A DNA stretch of 64,000 nt. Source: Amborella trichopoda (taxonomy: Eukaryota; Streptophyta; Magnoliopsida; Amborellales; Amborellaceae). The notes under the pieces were generated by a model. The model searched no databases and had not been told where the DNA came from. It saw only the letters and a program-made list of their open reading frames with translations. Position 1 is the first letter of the stretch, and every line of letters starts with the position of its first letter. Below are positions 10,835 through 24,660 of the stretch, one piece after another. The stretch is taken from assembly GCF_000471905.2 (NCBI RefSeq), contig NW_006499883.1, forward strand, positions 2,226,090-2,290,089. The letters run 5' to 3'. A program made the translations under genes and the position numbers.

Positions 10835-12907
10835 CAGTGTTCGTAAAATCGAACCAGAACGGTTAACCGGAAATGGGACTAGGAGCAATTAGGACCATAA
10901 CTTGATTAATCGGGTGGTTAACCGGACTAACTAGTCTGGTAGATTTTTTTATAAAAAAAGGGTAAAAAACCCAAAACAAAAGTTATAAAAATTAGATAAA
11001 GAAGAAGAAAAACATAGATTAAGTATATTAACTTATTCTCTACATTTATCTTACAAAAATAAAATTGGAATAATTTTTTATATAAATTAATGTGAATACT
11101 ATGGAGATATGCAAGACAATTTAGAATTTGACATTAAAACTCATTGGAGTTACAAAGTCCAATTTAGAGTTTGTCTGAAGTAAATGAGCAATAAAACTAA
11201 TGCTAAGATTGTCCTCAAGATAATAAGATTTTTTACATCAATTAAAACCCTGTATAGGAATAAAAATAAATTTTGGAAAAGAGATTGTCCGAACCCTATA
11301 TTTAGAAATACAACAATCAATAGTTAAAATGATAATAGATGAATATAGCGAGACAAGAGGAAAAAACACTCCAAAATCCATAAATCAGACACATGTGATG
11401 GTACACAAGAAATGACTCCTAATCAATCTATCGAACAATCAGTAGTTCAGTACAATGATTTAGTACATTAGCTTAACTACATACAAAGTTTCTATTGATC
11501 ATACTTTCTAGTTTTTTGGATAATTTCTATTAGAAACACATTAACAAGTATTTACCCCAAAAAAAAGAAAACATTAAGAAGTAAATTGAAGATAATTATT
11601 TCAAATATAAAAAAATTGTATAGTTATATTTTAACCAAAATAAAGTGGTAAACAATTACTCAAGCAACTAAAAATTCATATTAAAAAAATACTAAATAAA
11701 TAGTCACATGAAATTCATCCATGCGATCTCAATTATAAAAATCGAGCCAGAAAATTTAATTTTTCAACCAATTTAGGACTGCGGTCTTCTAAGTACCTCA
11801 AACATCTACAAAATCCCTAAAATTTGGGTCCAAAATCTCGATTTTTGGCCTATGTTTTTCAATTAAATTCATAAAAACTGAGACGATGCCCTAATTTGTA
11901 GAAATTGAGCCTGAAATTTGGATCTTTTCATGAAACTAGGACTTGAAAAATATGAGTAACTCTGACATCTATAGAATCCCTAAAATTTGACTGAGAAAGG
12001 ATAAAAAAGGGGCCCAAAAACTAGGGTTTGGAAATTTTTTTAACTCAATTCAGAAAAACTGAGACGATGCCCTAATATGTAGAAATCGAGCCTGAAATTT
12101 CGATATTTTGATGAAACTAGGACTTGAAAAATCTGAGTAACTCTAACATCTACAAAATCCCCAAAATTTGACTGAGAAAGGATAAAAAACGGGCCCAAAA
12201 TCTCGAGTTTGGTGGATTTTTATCAACTCAGTTTAGAAAACTAAGACGATGCCCTAATATGTAGAATTCGAGATTAAAATTTTGGTTCTTTGATGAAATT
12301 AGGACTTGAATAAGCTGATTAACACTAACACATACAAGATACCTAAAAGTTTACTGATAGAAAACAAAAAAACAAGGCCAAAATTTCAACTTTGGTGGAT
12401 TTTTGAGACACCGTGAATGACACCCAAAAAAGTTTCACAATTTCGAATCCAGGTACGTTTCCAGTTGGAAAGCCCTCTTTTATAGTGTGAAATCAATTAT
12501 GTCAGTCAATAATTGACTGAAAAAATATGAAATTGCTAAAAAAAGGTAAAAAAATCGAATCAAAATGAATTCAACAAAAAATGACGGGTTGTTTCAGAAA
12601 AAAAGGGTCCACTGCTTAAAATAACGGGATTTGTTACATAATGGCCGTTATGTTACGTTATAACGCGTTTTAAAGAAAACCGGTCTAGTTAGGCTAGATA
12701 TCGCCTGGTTATGATGATAAACGAGCAGTTTGAGCAGTTTCCAGCCTGTTTTGGCCCGGTAGTTTTTTGGGAAGGTTTGTCCTATAACTTGTATTCTAAA
12801 ACCTGTGCTAATTGGCATCGGGAGGAGGCTCCTGGTTTCGACCTAATCGGCCGGTTCCGATCTAACCGGCCGATTCCGGTTTGAACTGGCTGATTTTTCA
12901 AACACTA
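10835..12907. mobile_element. Non-autonomous hAT-like element carrying a tandem array
   Basis: The left end is CAGTGTTCGTAAAATCGAAC. The right end, read inward, is TAGTGTTTGAAAAATCAGCC. Both run into CCGG-rich subterminal repeats (GGTTAACCGG on the left; CGGCCGGTTCC and AACCGGCCGATTCCGG on the right). The flanks CATAAAG (10828-10834) and CATAGAAG (12908-12915) look like an 8-bp duplication with one base lost. CAGTG-type ends, 8-bp duplication and GC-rich subterminal motifs fit hAT. It is 2.07 kb with no transposase frame. Confidence 0.6.
11700..12420. repeat. Tandem array of about four ~181-bp units
   Basis: The block AGACGATGCCCTAAT recurs at 11881, 12062 and 12244, giving a period of 181-182 bp. 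Other shared blocks are GAAACTAGGACTTGAA, ACATCTACAAAATCCC and GACTGAGAAAGGATAAAAAA. The first unit (from about 11700) and the last are the most diverged. The array lies entirely inside the hAT-like element. Confidence 0.8.
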
Positions 12908-13579
12908 CATAGAAGTTTACCAACAAGAATGCAAACAAGCTTTGAAAATTTTCCCTCTTCATTTGGAACATTTGACAAGAAAGGAACCCGAGGAAGAATG
13001 AAGATCATAATTAATCTCTTCAATGGATACTAAAGGAGGTAACATGAAAGATTTGAAATTGCATTAAAAAACTAAGGTAGTCCCCTGCAAGAATAAAATT
13101 ATTTATAGAAAAGGTGAAGTATAGAACTTCCTATCTCAACTTGAGTGGCTTGGCATTCATGTGGGGAGGATCTTATGTACACATATAGAGAGAAATGTAG
13201 TGAACCAATGTAATTCTTACCTCTATCACACAAGAGCGCACATACTAGTCCCTTTTTAGCTTAGCAAATAATAATAAAAAAAGTTCTCCTCTCATGTGTG
13301 TGCTCATTTTCGAATCTTTATAGAGTGATGCTTGCGACCATAGGTTGGTTCCTCGATTACAAGAATTGAGAGACTAGTACACATGATGCAAATCCTTGAG
13401 CTTTGATAGAGCCGCATGAGAGCATCTTGTACACAAGTCAAGAATATGGTTTCTAGATTTTTTTAAAAAATTTTTTTTTTTTAGGAGAGAGATAATCAAG
13501 GAAAAAAGCATTAGATGTAATTTTTTGCGAGAGAAACAAGAAGAGGAGTTGGCACTTTTTAGGAGAGATAGTGAGGGAC
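12908..13579. other. Spacer, no gene seen
   Basis: Intergenic sequence between the hAT-like element and the copia fossil. It contains a poly-T tract near 13470. No supported reading frame or named repeat. Confidence 0.4.
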
Positions 13580-13644
13580 ATGGATGAATGACCTCTATAT
13601 AAATTATGTCAGCATTTATTTGCTCTTCTTCCTAGTTATAATAA

Positions 13645-14373
13645 GAGTTTTGTTGGGCTACTTCTACATATGGAATATATGTTAAATGTAGTCAACATTT
13701 TTAGACACTTCATATCCTTATTCTATAATGCAATAACTTTTTGTCTAAGGGTTTTTTTAATAACTAATCAAAGGTAAAGTAGAAATTCTTAATAGAAACA
13801 AAAGCATTTATTAATTATAGTGGACAATAACATCATTAATATGATGTGTGACATCACCTACATAGAGCATTAATTATTTTTTAACCACTAATAGAATATC
13901 ACTAGTTTCTTATAGAAATATCCATTCTACTCCTAATGATAAAAAATGCTCTTGTTTGAACAATTTTGTATTACAAAATGCTACTCCTACACATGGAGTA
14001 TATACTTAATGTGCTCAATAATTTTTGATACTTTATACCCTTATCCTATAATGTAATAACTTTTTGTTTAAGGGTATTTTAAGTAATTAATCAAGGCTAA
14101 AGTAGAAATATTTAATAGAAAAAAAATCATTTATAAATTATATTGGATAATAACATCAGCGACATGATGTGACATCATCCACATTGAACATTAATTATTT
14201 TTTTAATACTAATATAATGTCACTAGTTTCTTATAGAATTATCCATTCTACCTTCCTACTTACAAAAAATGCGCTATTGTTTGAACAATTCTATATTATA
14301 AATCAATTCTAAACGTCCAAAAATATTTAATGTATAAGATATACTCCATGTATTGGGGTAGCTTAACAAAACA
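13645..14373. mobile_element. TIR element with internal 323-bp duplication, inside the copia LTR
   Basis: The termini GAGTTTTGTTGGGCTAC and, inverted, TGTTTTGTTAAGCTAC are followed by longer inverted sequence (ACATATGGAATATAT against ACATGGAGTATAT). TAA lies outside both ends (13642-13644 and 14374-14376), suggesting a PIF/Harbinger-like MITE. The body is present twice in tandem (13657-13979 and 13980-about 14302), each copy starting with the left terminal sequence. No coding potential. Confidence 0.6.
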
Positions 14374-14964
14374 TAATAATGGTATAATGTCCTTTCATTG
14401 ATAGGATTTAATCTCCTCCCAAACTTATTCTTTTTTCTAATTGAAATAGAATGGATCTATATTCCCTTATCCAAATCTTCTTAGTTTATTGAGATTTGAT
14501 TTGTTTCTCATTCAAAATTTTCTCCTATGATGTATTCTTGAACGTCCTAATCCAAAATTACTATTAGATTAGAAATTTTTGAAATTCCATATCCAGCACT
14601 ATAGTCTCCCTTATATCAATTCTAAGTAACTTCTGTTTCTGTAGCTATAGCCAATTTAATTGACATCTCATAATTTTATAAAGACGTGTTTGTTTTGGTA
14701 GAACTTTGTAGTGGGAGACCCATGTTCCACCAAAAATCTCCCACATATGTTGCGAGAGTATAGAAGAAGCAATACAAAAGCACGACAGTCCACACTCCTT
14801 TAAATCAATGTCATAGGATATTTTACGAAGTCACCCCTTCCATGCTAAAATATGGAAGTTTCGGCTTCCATGATTTTTGGAAATTCCACCACCTCAATAG
14901 GCCCTAATCCATTATTCCACCCATAAGGGTGGACATGTTTTATAAACCAACATCTCCCACTTTT

Positions 14965-17900
14965 CCTATTGTAGATGCATATAAATGAGACTATTTCTCA
15001 TCGTTAGTTGGCATGTGTATCACAATGCGAAACCATTTTATACCCTATAAAGCAAATATGTCATAAAACCTTAAGTAACTAACACATCTCGTTAGATAGA
15101 ATCACATTAAATTTTTATCAAATTAACATAGAATATCTTTTCTATCCATTTAGCATTTGCTCCAGCCTCCTCTTGACTCTCTTGGTCACACCGGATTGAG
15201 TCATCATCACCATTGTCAAAGCCTTTTCCCAACTTATTGGGTCGGCTACTCGAAGCATGGTCTGTTATTCTGCTATATTAAGGGAAGCAAATACTATAGG
15301 TTTATGATTCATGATAAGTTTTGACAAAGTTTTATATTGGCTATCTACCTAATACAACCTAGTCCTTTTACCAGGGTATGAGACATGTTAAGGGATAGTT
15401 TAAGGTCTTCACCCTTCTTAGACTGCCACGGATTAAGTATCTTAGCTAATCCTTCATATGCTTTGTGCTTAGTAGAATCCCTTCATAGACATATATTTAG
15501 CTCATCCAATAATGCAAATGAAGAAATTGATTTGCAAATAAATAAGTCATAGAACATACATAATGGACTTTCTAAATTTTTTTTGGCTAAAAAATACTAT
15601 TGGTAAAACTTTGATATTGACGTGTCATTGATGAGTACCATGATATGTATTGATCTCTTTGGGTACTAATTACTATATGCAACCCTGTTATTATTCATTT
15701 TTTTTATACATGCTTTCTTACCAATGCTTGCAACCTAGTTAAATCAAATAATGACTATAATGAGTGATGCTAAACTAGCGATATCAAGTCTCCATGTCCA
15801 AATGTAATCTCAAGGTCTGTAAAGGCACACATGCTCACTTTGACATGCATTTCATACATGATGTAATTGATGACATAGATCATCCCATGGACATTTATGT
15901 GTACAATAATAATAATGAGAGATACATGCTATGACTATAAATAAAATAAATAATAGGATTAATCTCATATATATACCATGCAAATCCTAGTTTACTGTTG
16001 CCTATGCACATAACTGCAACTTACGCATCTTAAGGTTACACCCATATAGCTAACATAACATCTTCATGCTCATAATTCGTTTTTTTATAATCCATACGAT
16101 CAAGTGAAACGCTATGTGGACCGTGATGATTCTTAATTTGTGATTCCATCTTGATTGCTCATTAAGGTAATTATCACACACACCAAGATTGTCAATATTG
16201 TGCAAGTAGCACCGAACATAACATGCCACCGAGTTAAATAACAATGACTATACATCCTATTGAACAAATGTGAATTTGTCCAGGCCAAATGTAAAATTGT
16301 TCAAAAATAATAATCAAGAACTCCAAACTTTCAATCCCTAGACATGAGCCTTTTATATCTAGTAAGCATAAGCTTTGCCAAGGGATTTGTTACCATTTTG
16401 CTCATGGAAAAAAGCGTATGTTTATACTGAAATATGTAAAAAAAAAAAGTGGTTTCTCCTCACAAATTTGTATGCAAATAAACATGAATCTTAGTATGAA
16501 GTTTTTTGAAAATCTAGGTCTATCAAATTACGATTTATATAAAAACAATCATATACTCTCCTCTATACGAATTGCCAACTTACTGTTCGATTGCACCTTA
16601 ATACCTTTGAAACTTAATAAAATTTGAATTTACATTAGATTTAATGCAATTAATAATCAATTAAATGAAAATATAATATTATAATAAAATATTAAACAAA
16701 TGGGAAATACTTACGAAAGAAGCTCCACATGCCCCAACACCTAGAGTTCGGGTCTGGATTTGACAAATGCAATTTTATTGATTCTGTCAAACTTGAGGGG
16801 AGCTTGAAATTGAATTTGAATTGAAGGTTTTTATTAGTTTATGATAAAAAGGTTTAGAAGAATTGAGAGCTTTCGTTTGATCTAGGGTTAGGATTAAGTC
16901 TGAGGTAATTAAGATTTTGAAGTCCTAAATTAGGTTAAAGGCCTAGGGTGGGAATACAGTTGTCAAACAACATGTTTTTTTTGGGGGATTATGTTTTATT
17001 TGTATTTCTCATAGTGTAGCCTCTTATTTTGTTTTTCTTTCTCTAAATTGGAGATCAAATGAGTTTTTATAGTGAGAGTGGTTGATGTTCTTGAAATTAA
17101 ATTTGCCAAGTGACTGCTCAAAAATATGTCAAGGAATATTTATGATACTATGACACTATTCACATAGAAATGAACTAGAGAACTAACACATATGGGGCCA
17201 AATTAGCTCTTAAATTCCATATATTAGAAATACATGGGTTTTTACACATACTGGGCTCATGAGAAGTTCCATGAACTTTCAATTCATGTTAGACTCTATG
17301 TTAATCCTCTATACGGGATCAAACACCTTTGACTTGGGTCTTAGATTATATTACAGACTTTAAAAAAGAAAATATATAGAAATAATGAGAAAGATCAGTA
17401 CCAAGATGTGTATTATGTATGTATACCTGGATATGTGCAGGGGTACTGCCCACGTCCTACTCCTTCTCAAGTTTTAGGCTTCAAGTGTGTGAAGGATTAA
17501 CACCTTCTCTCCTTATATGTGCCTTCACATGTAGCAGAAGAGGACGTTATTATGGACTTAACTGCTATGCTAACTATGTAAGGAAAATGGTATGGTAAAG
17601 GGGTCTCTCTATTCTCTCTTTATCAAATGGAAGTATGGGAATGAATGGTACATGAGAATCAAAGAAATCAGTCATTTCCCTTCGCATATGAGGGGAGTTT
17701 AAATATATTTTTGAAAGGTGGTAAGTATGGGGAACGATGATGTTGATCCTGATTTCTTACTGAAACCACCTCTCTCTCACAAAATGGTTTGATGAGATAA
17801 ATTTGCATTCAAAGTTGAACTCAAAACACCTCCTGGTGGTTTTGATGATAGGAATTAATCTTATTCAAACTCAAAATGTCATGATAGTTCAATTTAATTG

Positions 17901-20900
17901 AAGCCACCAAGATTTGACGTGATATTTAACGAAAGAATCAAGGAAAATGAGGTTATTTGAATCTCTTGTCGGTCAAATCTGCAGATGGTTCTGATCCATT
18001 CGAATAAAATCAATGTCATTCCCTGATGATTAGTTCGAAATTTTGGATGTGATAAATAACTCAACGATGAACACAATAGTCTAAACTCCACCTTGAATGG
18101 ATCAATACCAAGAGAGATATAGCTCGTCAAAATTTACCCATTTATGCTATAAATTGCGACATCAAATTTGAGCATTGTGGATCAAATCACTTTCATCATT
18201 AGGGATTATAGACCTTGAGGACTTGATAGACTTGTAGAGGACCTTATGATGCATGTCTCTACAAAATTTGGGACCAACATACTCCATATCTTAGGAGATT
18301 TAAGGATTGGCAATCTAACATTTACATAGTTTCATGACTGTTATTGTAAAGCTAGCCACTCTTACATGGAAAACCCCATAAGGTGCCAACCTCACATGCT
18401 AATAGACCTTCAAGCTAGAAATCCAACAGTTTAATTCTCATGAAAAAACTCCCAGTAAATTGGGAGATTTCTTCCTTTTAGTAACCGGATGTCATCCTGG
18501 TTGTAGAATATATACTTGGCAGACGATATATATGACTGCCGACGCATGTAGATGATAGGCCAAATAATTTCCATATGATCTAAAATTTCAAGGAGAGGAA
18601 TATTATGCCTCACATATGATTTCTCTAAAGTTTTGGATCAATTATCCAAATATCATGATGGCGGCTAGTTGTCAAGGCATATCCTGACTACTTAAGGATT
18701 TGGATGATGAACCAAATAATGTCTAATTTGTATTATTCTTGGACCAAAGACATATAAGGTTCATTAAGCATACTGTAAGGTTCCACTTTATTTTGATATA
18801 ATTTGATGATGTTTGACAAGGCTCATCCGTCAAATCCCTCTTTTACATATGATATGTCAAAAGACATATCATGTTGTATCCAAGCTTCTCAAATATTATG
18901 TAGAGAGACATACAAGGGTAGGAATATAAGCACTAGAATTGGTCTCAAATTAAGATGGTTAGATTATTTTCTTCAAGCGGGCGACCTTCAAGATGTATGG
19001 TTGATCGACTACTAGGTCTTTCAAGTTTTAGCTTTGTTAGACCCCCTTATCACATTTGAAGTGTATTCTGCAAATAAATTATCTTCATTGGTTCTTGTAG
19101 CATAACCCGTCATTCGCTAAGTATATATGGGCTTGACATCCACCCAGCACTTTATCTTTTAATATATACCTTGGATTGTTAAAATGTGGTTGTTCTTCTT
19201 ATATGATGAGTAAAACTACACCTTTAGGATGCCTCTAAATAATATACATGCAATTTAGGGACATTCGAACCCTCCAAATGGCTGAACCATGTAAATTGTT
19301 GCCAGAAATGCGTTCTAAGTTGTCCGCTCCACATTGCGCCGCTAGCACACGATGGAGCGAAATCACGCCAAAATATGAATTTAAGCAACTTAAATAGTTC
19401 TAATCACAATAAAACTCGAAATTGGTAGGTTTTAGATAAGAATCAATTGTAATCTGAATTGAAGTTTTTCATCATGAAATCTTATAACAATTTGGAAGTT
19501 TATTTGTCTATATAAATGTTTAAAAAATCATCGATCTGAATCAAAATAGCCCAATCCAGATCGAAAATGGTCCTGGGCAATCCAAATCCTGTAATATATC
19601 GGGATTTGACCGAGTCTCTCTAAAATCGGCTGGTTCGGATTAAAAAATAGACCTGCTACAGCCTACCAACCTTTTAGGTTTACATGGTAATCACATGTCT
19701 AGTGTCCACAACCTTTTAGTGAGCCTTTAATTCACATGACATCCCACATGACTCAGTAAATAGTTCATGTGTCACATGGCCAAGCCATCTTCAATTCTCT
19801 ATGCCTTTTAAAATAAGGATAAAGCTTTTGAACATATGTTTACATCTTTGAAGTCTCGATGTGGGACTGTGTGAAATAACTATGTGAAATGATCAAAAAT
19901 AACTATGTGAAATGACGAAAAACTTATGTAAACTACAAAAGTCTCTTGGTTGAAGTATGATTTCTTTATATTAAGCAAAAAACCTATGTAAAACCCATAT
20001 GTAACATGTTAAAATATGTTTTTTTCTTAAAAGCCCAACAATTAATTATTCAAATAATTTTTTGAAAATAATTTTTTTACTAGAAATATTCCTTTTTGTA
20101 CATTTTTTTTTTACTATAAAAGTTTGATCAAGGGATATTTATTTTAATGCAATGAGCTGTATTTAAATCTTATTTTCTCCATAAACTGAATATAATGGAA
20201 AACAAACACATACACATACATGATATAGGCTCTCAGTAATTATGTATTTTTAGTAAAATAATAAAAAATTATAATGCAATACTATTATTTTTTTGGTAAC
20301 CTAAAAAAACTAGATTTTTAAGCATTTCTAGTGATTTTTTTAATTTTTTTTAATGCCGGCAATTGCTGATCTGGCCAATTCTTTGATCTAGATTGCCTCC
20401 ACCAATCTGTCATGGTTTTTTGGGTGGCCGATCCATGTCACTGATCCATTTTTTTTAACCATGATCCATATGATCTCTAATCTTGAATTGATGTTTATTT
20501 GATTGTCTATATTTCAATTGAATTCAAATTGATGTAATTTGATAGGGATTGATCCAAAACTTTCTAAATTTGAATCATCATAACAATTTAGAATTCAAAA
20601 ACTACCATTTTCGAAATCTAATGGTCTTGGAAGGGTTCTAAAGTTCCTACAAAGTTGTGGGACCCAAGATCTATCAAGAATTGCCTGCACCACATGACAT
20701 AGGGCCCATACCACATATTATGGTGCTAAAACATGGAATGCTGAAATATGGTGATCTTTGGATCATTCAAAATATTTTGGATCATACCATGATTTTTAAG
20801 TGAAATGACCTAGTTTGGGTAATTTTGTTAGGAGCTAAGGGCAGAAGGATCATATTTTGAGTTTATGAGATGCTAAATCAATATTCAAAATAATATCATG

Positions 20901-20940
20901 ACAAAAATAGCTTTAGATGACTAATGTAAGGTATTTCCTA
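14965..20940. other. Interior of the copia fossil, mostly unrecognised
   Basis: About 6 kb with no intact gene and only short accidental open frames. A short piece at about 15216-15255 (AAGCCTTTTCCCAACTTATT followed by GGGTCGGCTAC) resembles a widely dispersed plant repeat tail. A patch at 19880-19920 repeats AACTATGTGAAATGA. Other inserted elements may be buried here, but I cannot name them. Confidence 0.35.
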
Positions 20941-20949
20941 GGTTCTTGG

Positions 20950-21480
20950 TCACATTTATAGTGCAGATCATCTCAGAATTCAATAGACTAAAATAGGTGT
21001 CGATAGTGTCGTGATTCCTCTCAATGTCGTCTCATACGTAATGATGCTTAATATCTATGCGCTTTTACTATTGTACTTAAGATCCTCCATGAAAGCTAGT
21101 GCTCTTTTGAGCTGTATGACTCCTAAGATATTGTACAATTAGCAATATACTCTGACTCCAATGCAAACAATGCCATGTCCGTCTGCTTCTTGCTACACTA
21201 GGAAATTGCTCATCCTTGATGGCTAAGATAAACATTAATATTAATATACCTTTATCCAAGTCACCTTCCTAGGTAGCCTTCCATTTATTGATCACCTCCT
21301 TAAAAGGTCAACGTGTAGTTTGAGGTTCCATGGGATATCTTAATATTCTTTCCATTGCCTAGACCTATACTTCTTTAGTAGGGACTAATAAGCTCTAAAC
21401 CATTGTAAATTTATAATATATACTTAATGTGACATACATAAGATAATCATCTACTCTCTTGTAGGATACGCGAGACTTTT
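20950..21480 (-). pseudogene. Ty1/copia pol fossil, RNase H region
   Basis: Reverse-strand translation shows the copia landmarks AMERILRY and, about 190 bp downstream, ESEYIAN. Order and spacing are as in the RT/RNase H part of plant copia polyproteins. The segment is broken and nothing suggests activity. It agrees in strand with the LTR pair around it. Confidence 0.6.
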
Positions 21481-22492
21481 TTTTTTTATATACTTTCTTG
21501 GCCTACATATTTAGATTACACTCATTAGACTTCTTGACAAGAGCAAATAAGGGATTAAAATTATTAGTGTTACCAAATGCACAAGGTTGGCTCATTGGCT
21601 TTAGAGTCAGTTCTTTTAAGCCGGATTTTGGTGGTAGGAGTTTGGGTGGTCTTTAAGTTATCTAGGCTTCAAATAGAATCCAAACAATATTTGCCATAGT
21701 CAACAAATGACTATATTGTCCTAAGATGTGGTGAACATGAGAAATTCATTAAAATAGTCATGGTTGATTTGAAATTTTTGCTGAACGATTGAGAAATCAT
21801 TCAAAAACCTATAAATTCAATTTTACAGGATTTGGAAAGTGATAAGGGGTTGAACTAAGGTTTACCACAATTACATTCTAGTCTACATAACTGATTGTGA
21901 TGAATTTTGAAATATCATGATATCCAACTCTATCAAGCTGAAACTTTGGAACTAATTAATAAGAGACATGACAAGCTTGTTTTATGCAATTTAGACTTTG
22001 GTAAGTAGGTTTCGCAAAGTTTATATTGATCAATCTTCTATACGAACTATCTAAAAGCAGTGAATCATTGAATTGAGGCCTAGTGACATCCATTTGATTT
22101 GAGATTTAGTGGGAGTGATCAAGTAATGTGAAATAGTAAAAAATGATACTGCCATCGAGATTTCATATGATTTAGATAATGTTACATTGCTTTCTAGAAG
22201 CCATCGCAATCAAAATCTGGCTTATATGCCTTACAATGAATTTAGAATGCTAGACCAAGCGTGGCCAATGCAAGTCATTGCCAAGTCAAAAGGCTCGCTT
22301 GGTGGATTACACGAACCCTCTAATGTGGGCTTACAAATCATCAAATACATCAGACAAGGCCATGAACAAGCCCACCTAGTTGGTTGGCTAGCCTAATTAG
22401 CATGTGATGTAGGCTAGCAAGCTAGCAACCCACACAAGCAAGAAAGTTTTAGCTAATTGGGCCACTTTGCTGCAGTATGGGTGGGTCTGCAG
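21481..22492. other. Fossil interior, no further domain recognised
   Basis: AT-rich sequence between the RNase H-like fossil and the right LTR. Expected gag, integrase and most of RT could not be recognised here. A 69-codon open frame at 22187-22396 has no recognisable features. Confidence 0.35.
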
Positions 22493-22887
22493 TATGGGGA
22501 AGCCTTTTATATGAGTGTTGTCATCCTCTTGCTCTTCCTTTTATTTATAATAAAGTCATGCCAAAGCTTTATGCTTGGATTGGATCTTATCTTCACCATT
22601 TCTAATTGAGATGTATCGAATCTAGATTCCTTTATCCATATGCTACTGTCCAACTTCAGTATAATTTGATAGAGATTTCAGCATTCAAATTCATCTCCTA
22701 ATTTCAATAGAAGCCATTTTGAATACTATTTATCCAATATTAGTACTAAAATATGATTTCAAAATTCCTTATCCAGTTATATCTCTCAAGTATTGATTCT
22801 AAACTCATTAGAATTCACTTTCATCTCTGTATCAATTGTCAGTCTAATTGGCACTCAAAAGAGATGAACAATCCGCATGAACCAACA

Positions 22888-23682
22888 ATCTCGAGCCCCA
22901 CTATTAATGTCTAAAGATGATTTGTAACTCTACCTAGTAGATAATTGAGGACTTCTGATAGAGTTAGAGTGATACTCTCCATTAGCGTTAGGTCAATCAT
23001 AATGGAGATTGGGGTCCTATGTATTTCACATAGGGCCATGTCTCATAAAATTATTTTTGTTCTTTATCATATTTCTGAAAAGCTGTTGTTATAACTAAAA
23101 AGATAAAACAAAATGAGCATAATGGTTAACCTTTACAACTTATTTGGCTCATGCACTTGATTGTTACGGTTTCCATGTAAAATTCCATTTGAAAGCCTTA
23201 CTTTTGAGTTACATTAAAAATCATACTCTTATATTTGGGATAAAAGCTAGTACTTTTCATTTTATATCAGTCATAACGCGGCCGCATTTTTTGAACATGC
23301 ATGCAACTTAATGGGTGTGAAAAGTAGAACTCAAATAAGCTACAAAATATGTTACAGACTCACATAAAACTTCTCGAATAACTTTGAAATATATTTTGGG
23401 GTGCATTTGACATGCCAAAAAATATTTAATCTCTTAAACATGGCAATAATTAAGAGCTGAATCAGATTTTGATCGCGCAAACTTGATTCTGTAAACTAGT
23501 TGAATTTGGTTTACCTAACCAGATGCAACAAATGTTGGTAAAAAAAAAAAAAATTCATGAGGAAATTTTGGTTTAGCAAAAAGAATCTTATTACTTCATT
23601 AGATAACTTACAGTTATGAATTGACTCAATTGATAGTAACTGCTTTAATTCTTTATTTGACATATTCTTGCCTTTTTACTAA
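22888..23682. other. Spacer, no gene seen
   Basis: Intergenic sequence with no supported reading frame, RNA gene or named repeat. Confidence 0.4.
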
Positions 23683-24020
23683 GGGTGTGGTTTATATAAG
23701 GCTGTGGCCCTAGCTGATCAAAGTAAGACACATCTTTATATTGTATCGAAAGATATCGTTTCAATATAAATAATCTATATGATGGCCTGAAAATTTATTT
23801 TCATATTGAACATTAAAATTTAAAGATAGTGTAGATCATGCAGATCTATGATCTCTTGAAAATCTTAAAAATTGTCGGTCTAAATAATGCATTACAAGAT
23901 GCACGATTTTTAAGACTTGAAGTCTATATGTTTTTTATGTCCATGTATCTCAAGGTTGAATTTTTGAGGTACACCTTTGTTTGATTGTTTAGGGCCTCAA
24001 CCTTTTATAAACGTTTTTCT
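23683..24020 (+). mobile_element. MITE family A copy 3, diverged
   Basis: It starts GGGTGTGGTTTATATAAGG. Internal blocks TAGTGTAGATCATGCAGATC and GTCCATGTATCTCAAGG match copy 1. It ends near GGGCCTCAACCTTTTATAAAC. It is shorter and more diverged than the neighbouring copies, and its target duplication is not clean. Confidence 0.6.
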
Positions 24021-24298
24021 TAGGATGTGGTTAGCATGCGGCCAACCCATAAATTATAGAAATGCGGGCTTGACAATAAATATATATTTTAAATATAATT
24101 TGATCCTAGGTTTTAGATAATATATAATCTTTAACATGGAGATCTTGAATGTAAAAAATAAATAAATATTGGAAACTAGAAATAATAATTATATTAAATA
24201 AAATTGGACCATTAGTTACAATTTTTTTTAGATGGACCACCTACTTGCATCCATACTTAAGATGAATGCTTTATACCTCTGGACCTCATATTGTAGCA

Positions 24299-24660
24299 GA
24301 AAAAACTTCTCTAAACAATCAAATGAAAGCCCACCTTAAAGATTTTACTAAAAGAGATTGTTTTGATGCCCAAATATACTCAAATTGATCATTTCGACAT
24401 CAAGATGCATGGATATGAGAAAAAAATAGATTTTAAGTTTTGAAAATAGTGCATCTTGTAACGCATATTTTGACTGTCAATTTTCAAGATTTTCAAGTTT
24501 TTATGAATCTGCTAGTTCTACACTATTTTAGAAGCTTTAAATTTTATTATTAAAGATAGAAATATATTTTAAGGCAGTACTAAAACCACATTTCTCAACA
24601 CTTTTTGAAGGTGTGCTTTACTTTGATTGTTTAGAGCCTCGACTCTATACAAACTACACC
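24299..24660 (-). mobile_element. MITE family A copy 4, inverted
   Basis: Its interior is the reverse complement of copy 1 (CATTTCGACATCAAGATGCA). The right end CTCTATACAAACTACACC is the family TIR. The left TIR is partly lost. The flanks ATTGTAGCA (24290-24298) and ATTGTAGAA (24661-24669) match at 8 of 9 bases, a 9-bp target duplication as for Mutator-type elements. Confidence 0.75.

Larger units (their letters stand above)
13581..22887 (-). mobile_element. Old, broken Ty1/copia LTR retrotransposon fossil
   Basis: Two diverged direct-repeat regions look like LTRs. One is at about 13581-14952, interrupted by a TIR element; the other at about 22493-22887. They share blocks such as TTCTAATTGA, TTTATCCA/CTTATCCA and TAATTGRCA. 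Both are edged on the - strand by TGTTGGTT. A purine-rich tract next to the left LTR (14953-14964) fits a polypurine tract. A copia RNase H-like fossil lies at 20.95-21.48 kb on the same strand. The spacing is too long for a plain element, so later insertions or losses inside are likely. It is heavily broken and, judged by LTR divergence, old. Confidence 0.5.

Noticed and set aside
22187-22396. 69-codon open frame in the copia fossil
   Set aside because: Composition and context give no domain, and it is short enough to be chance.
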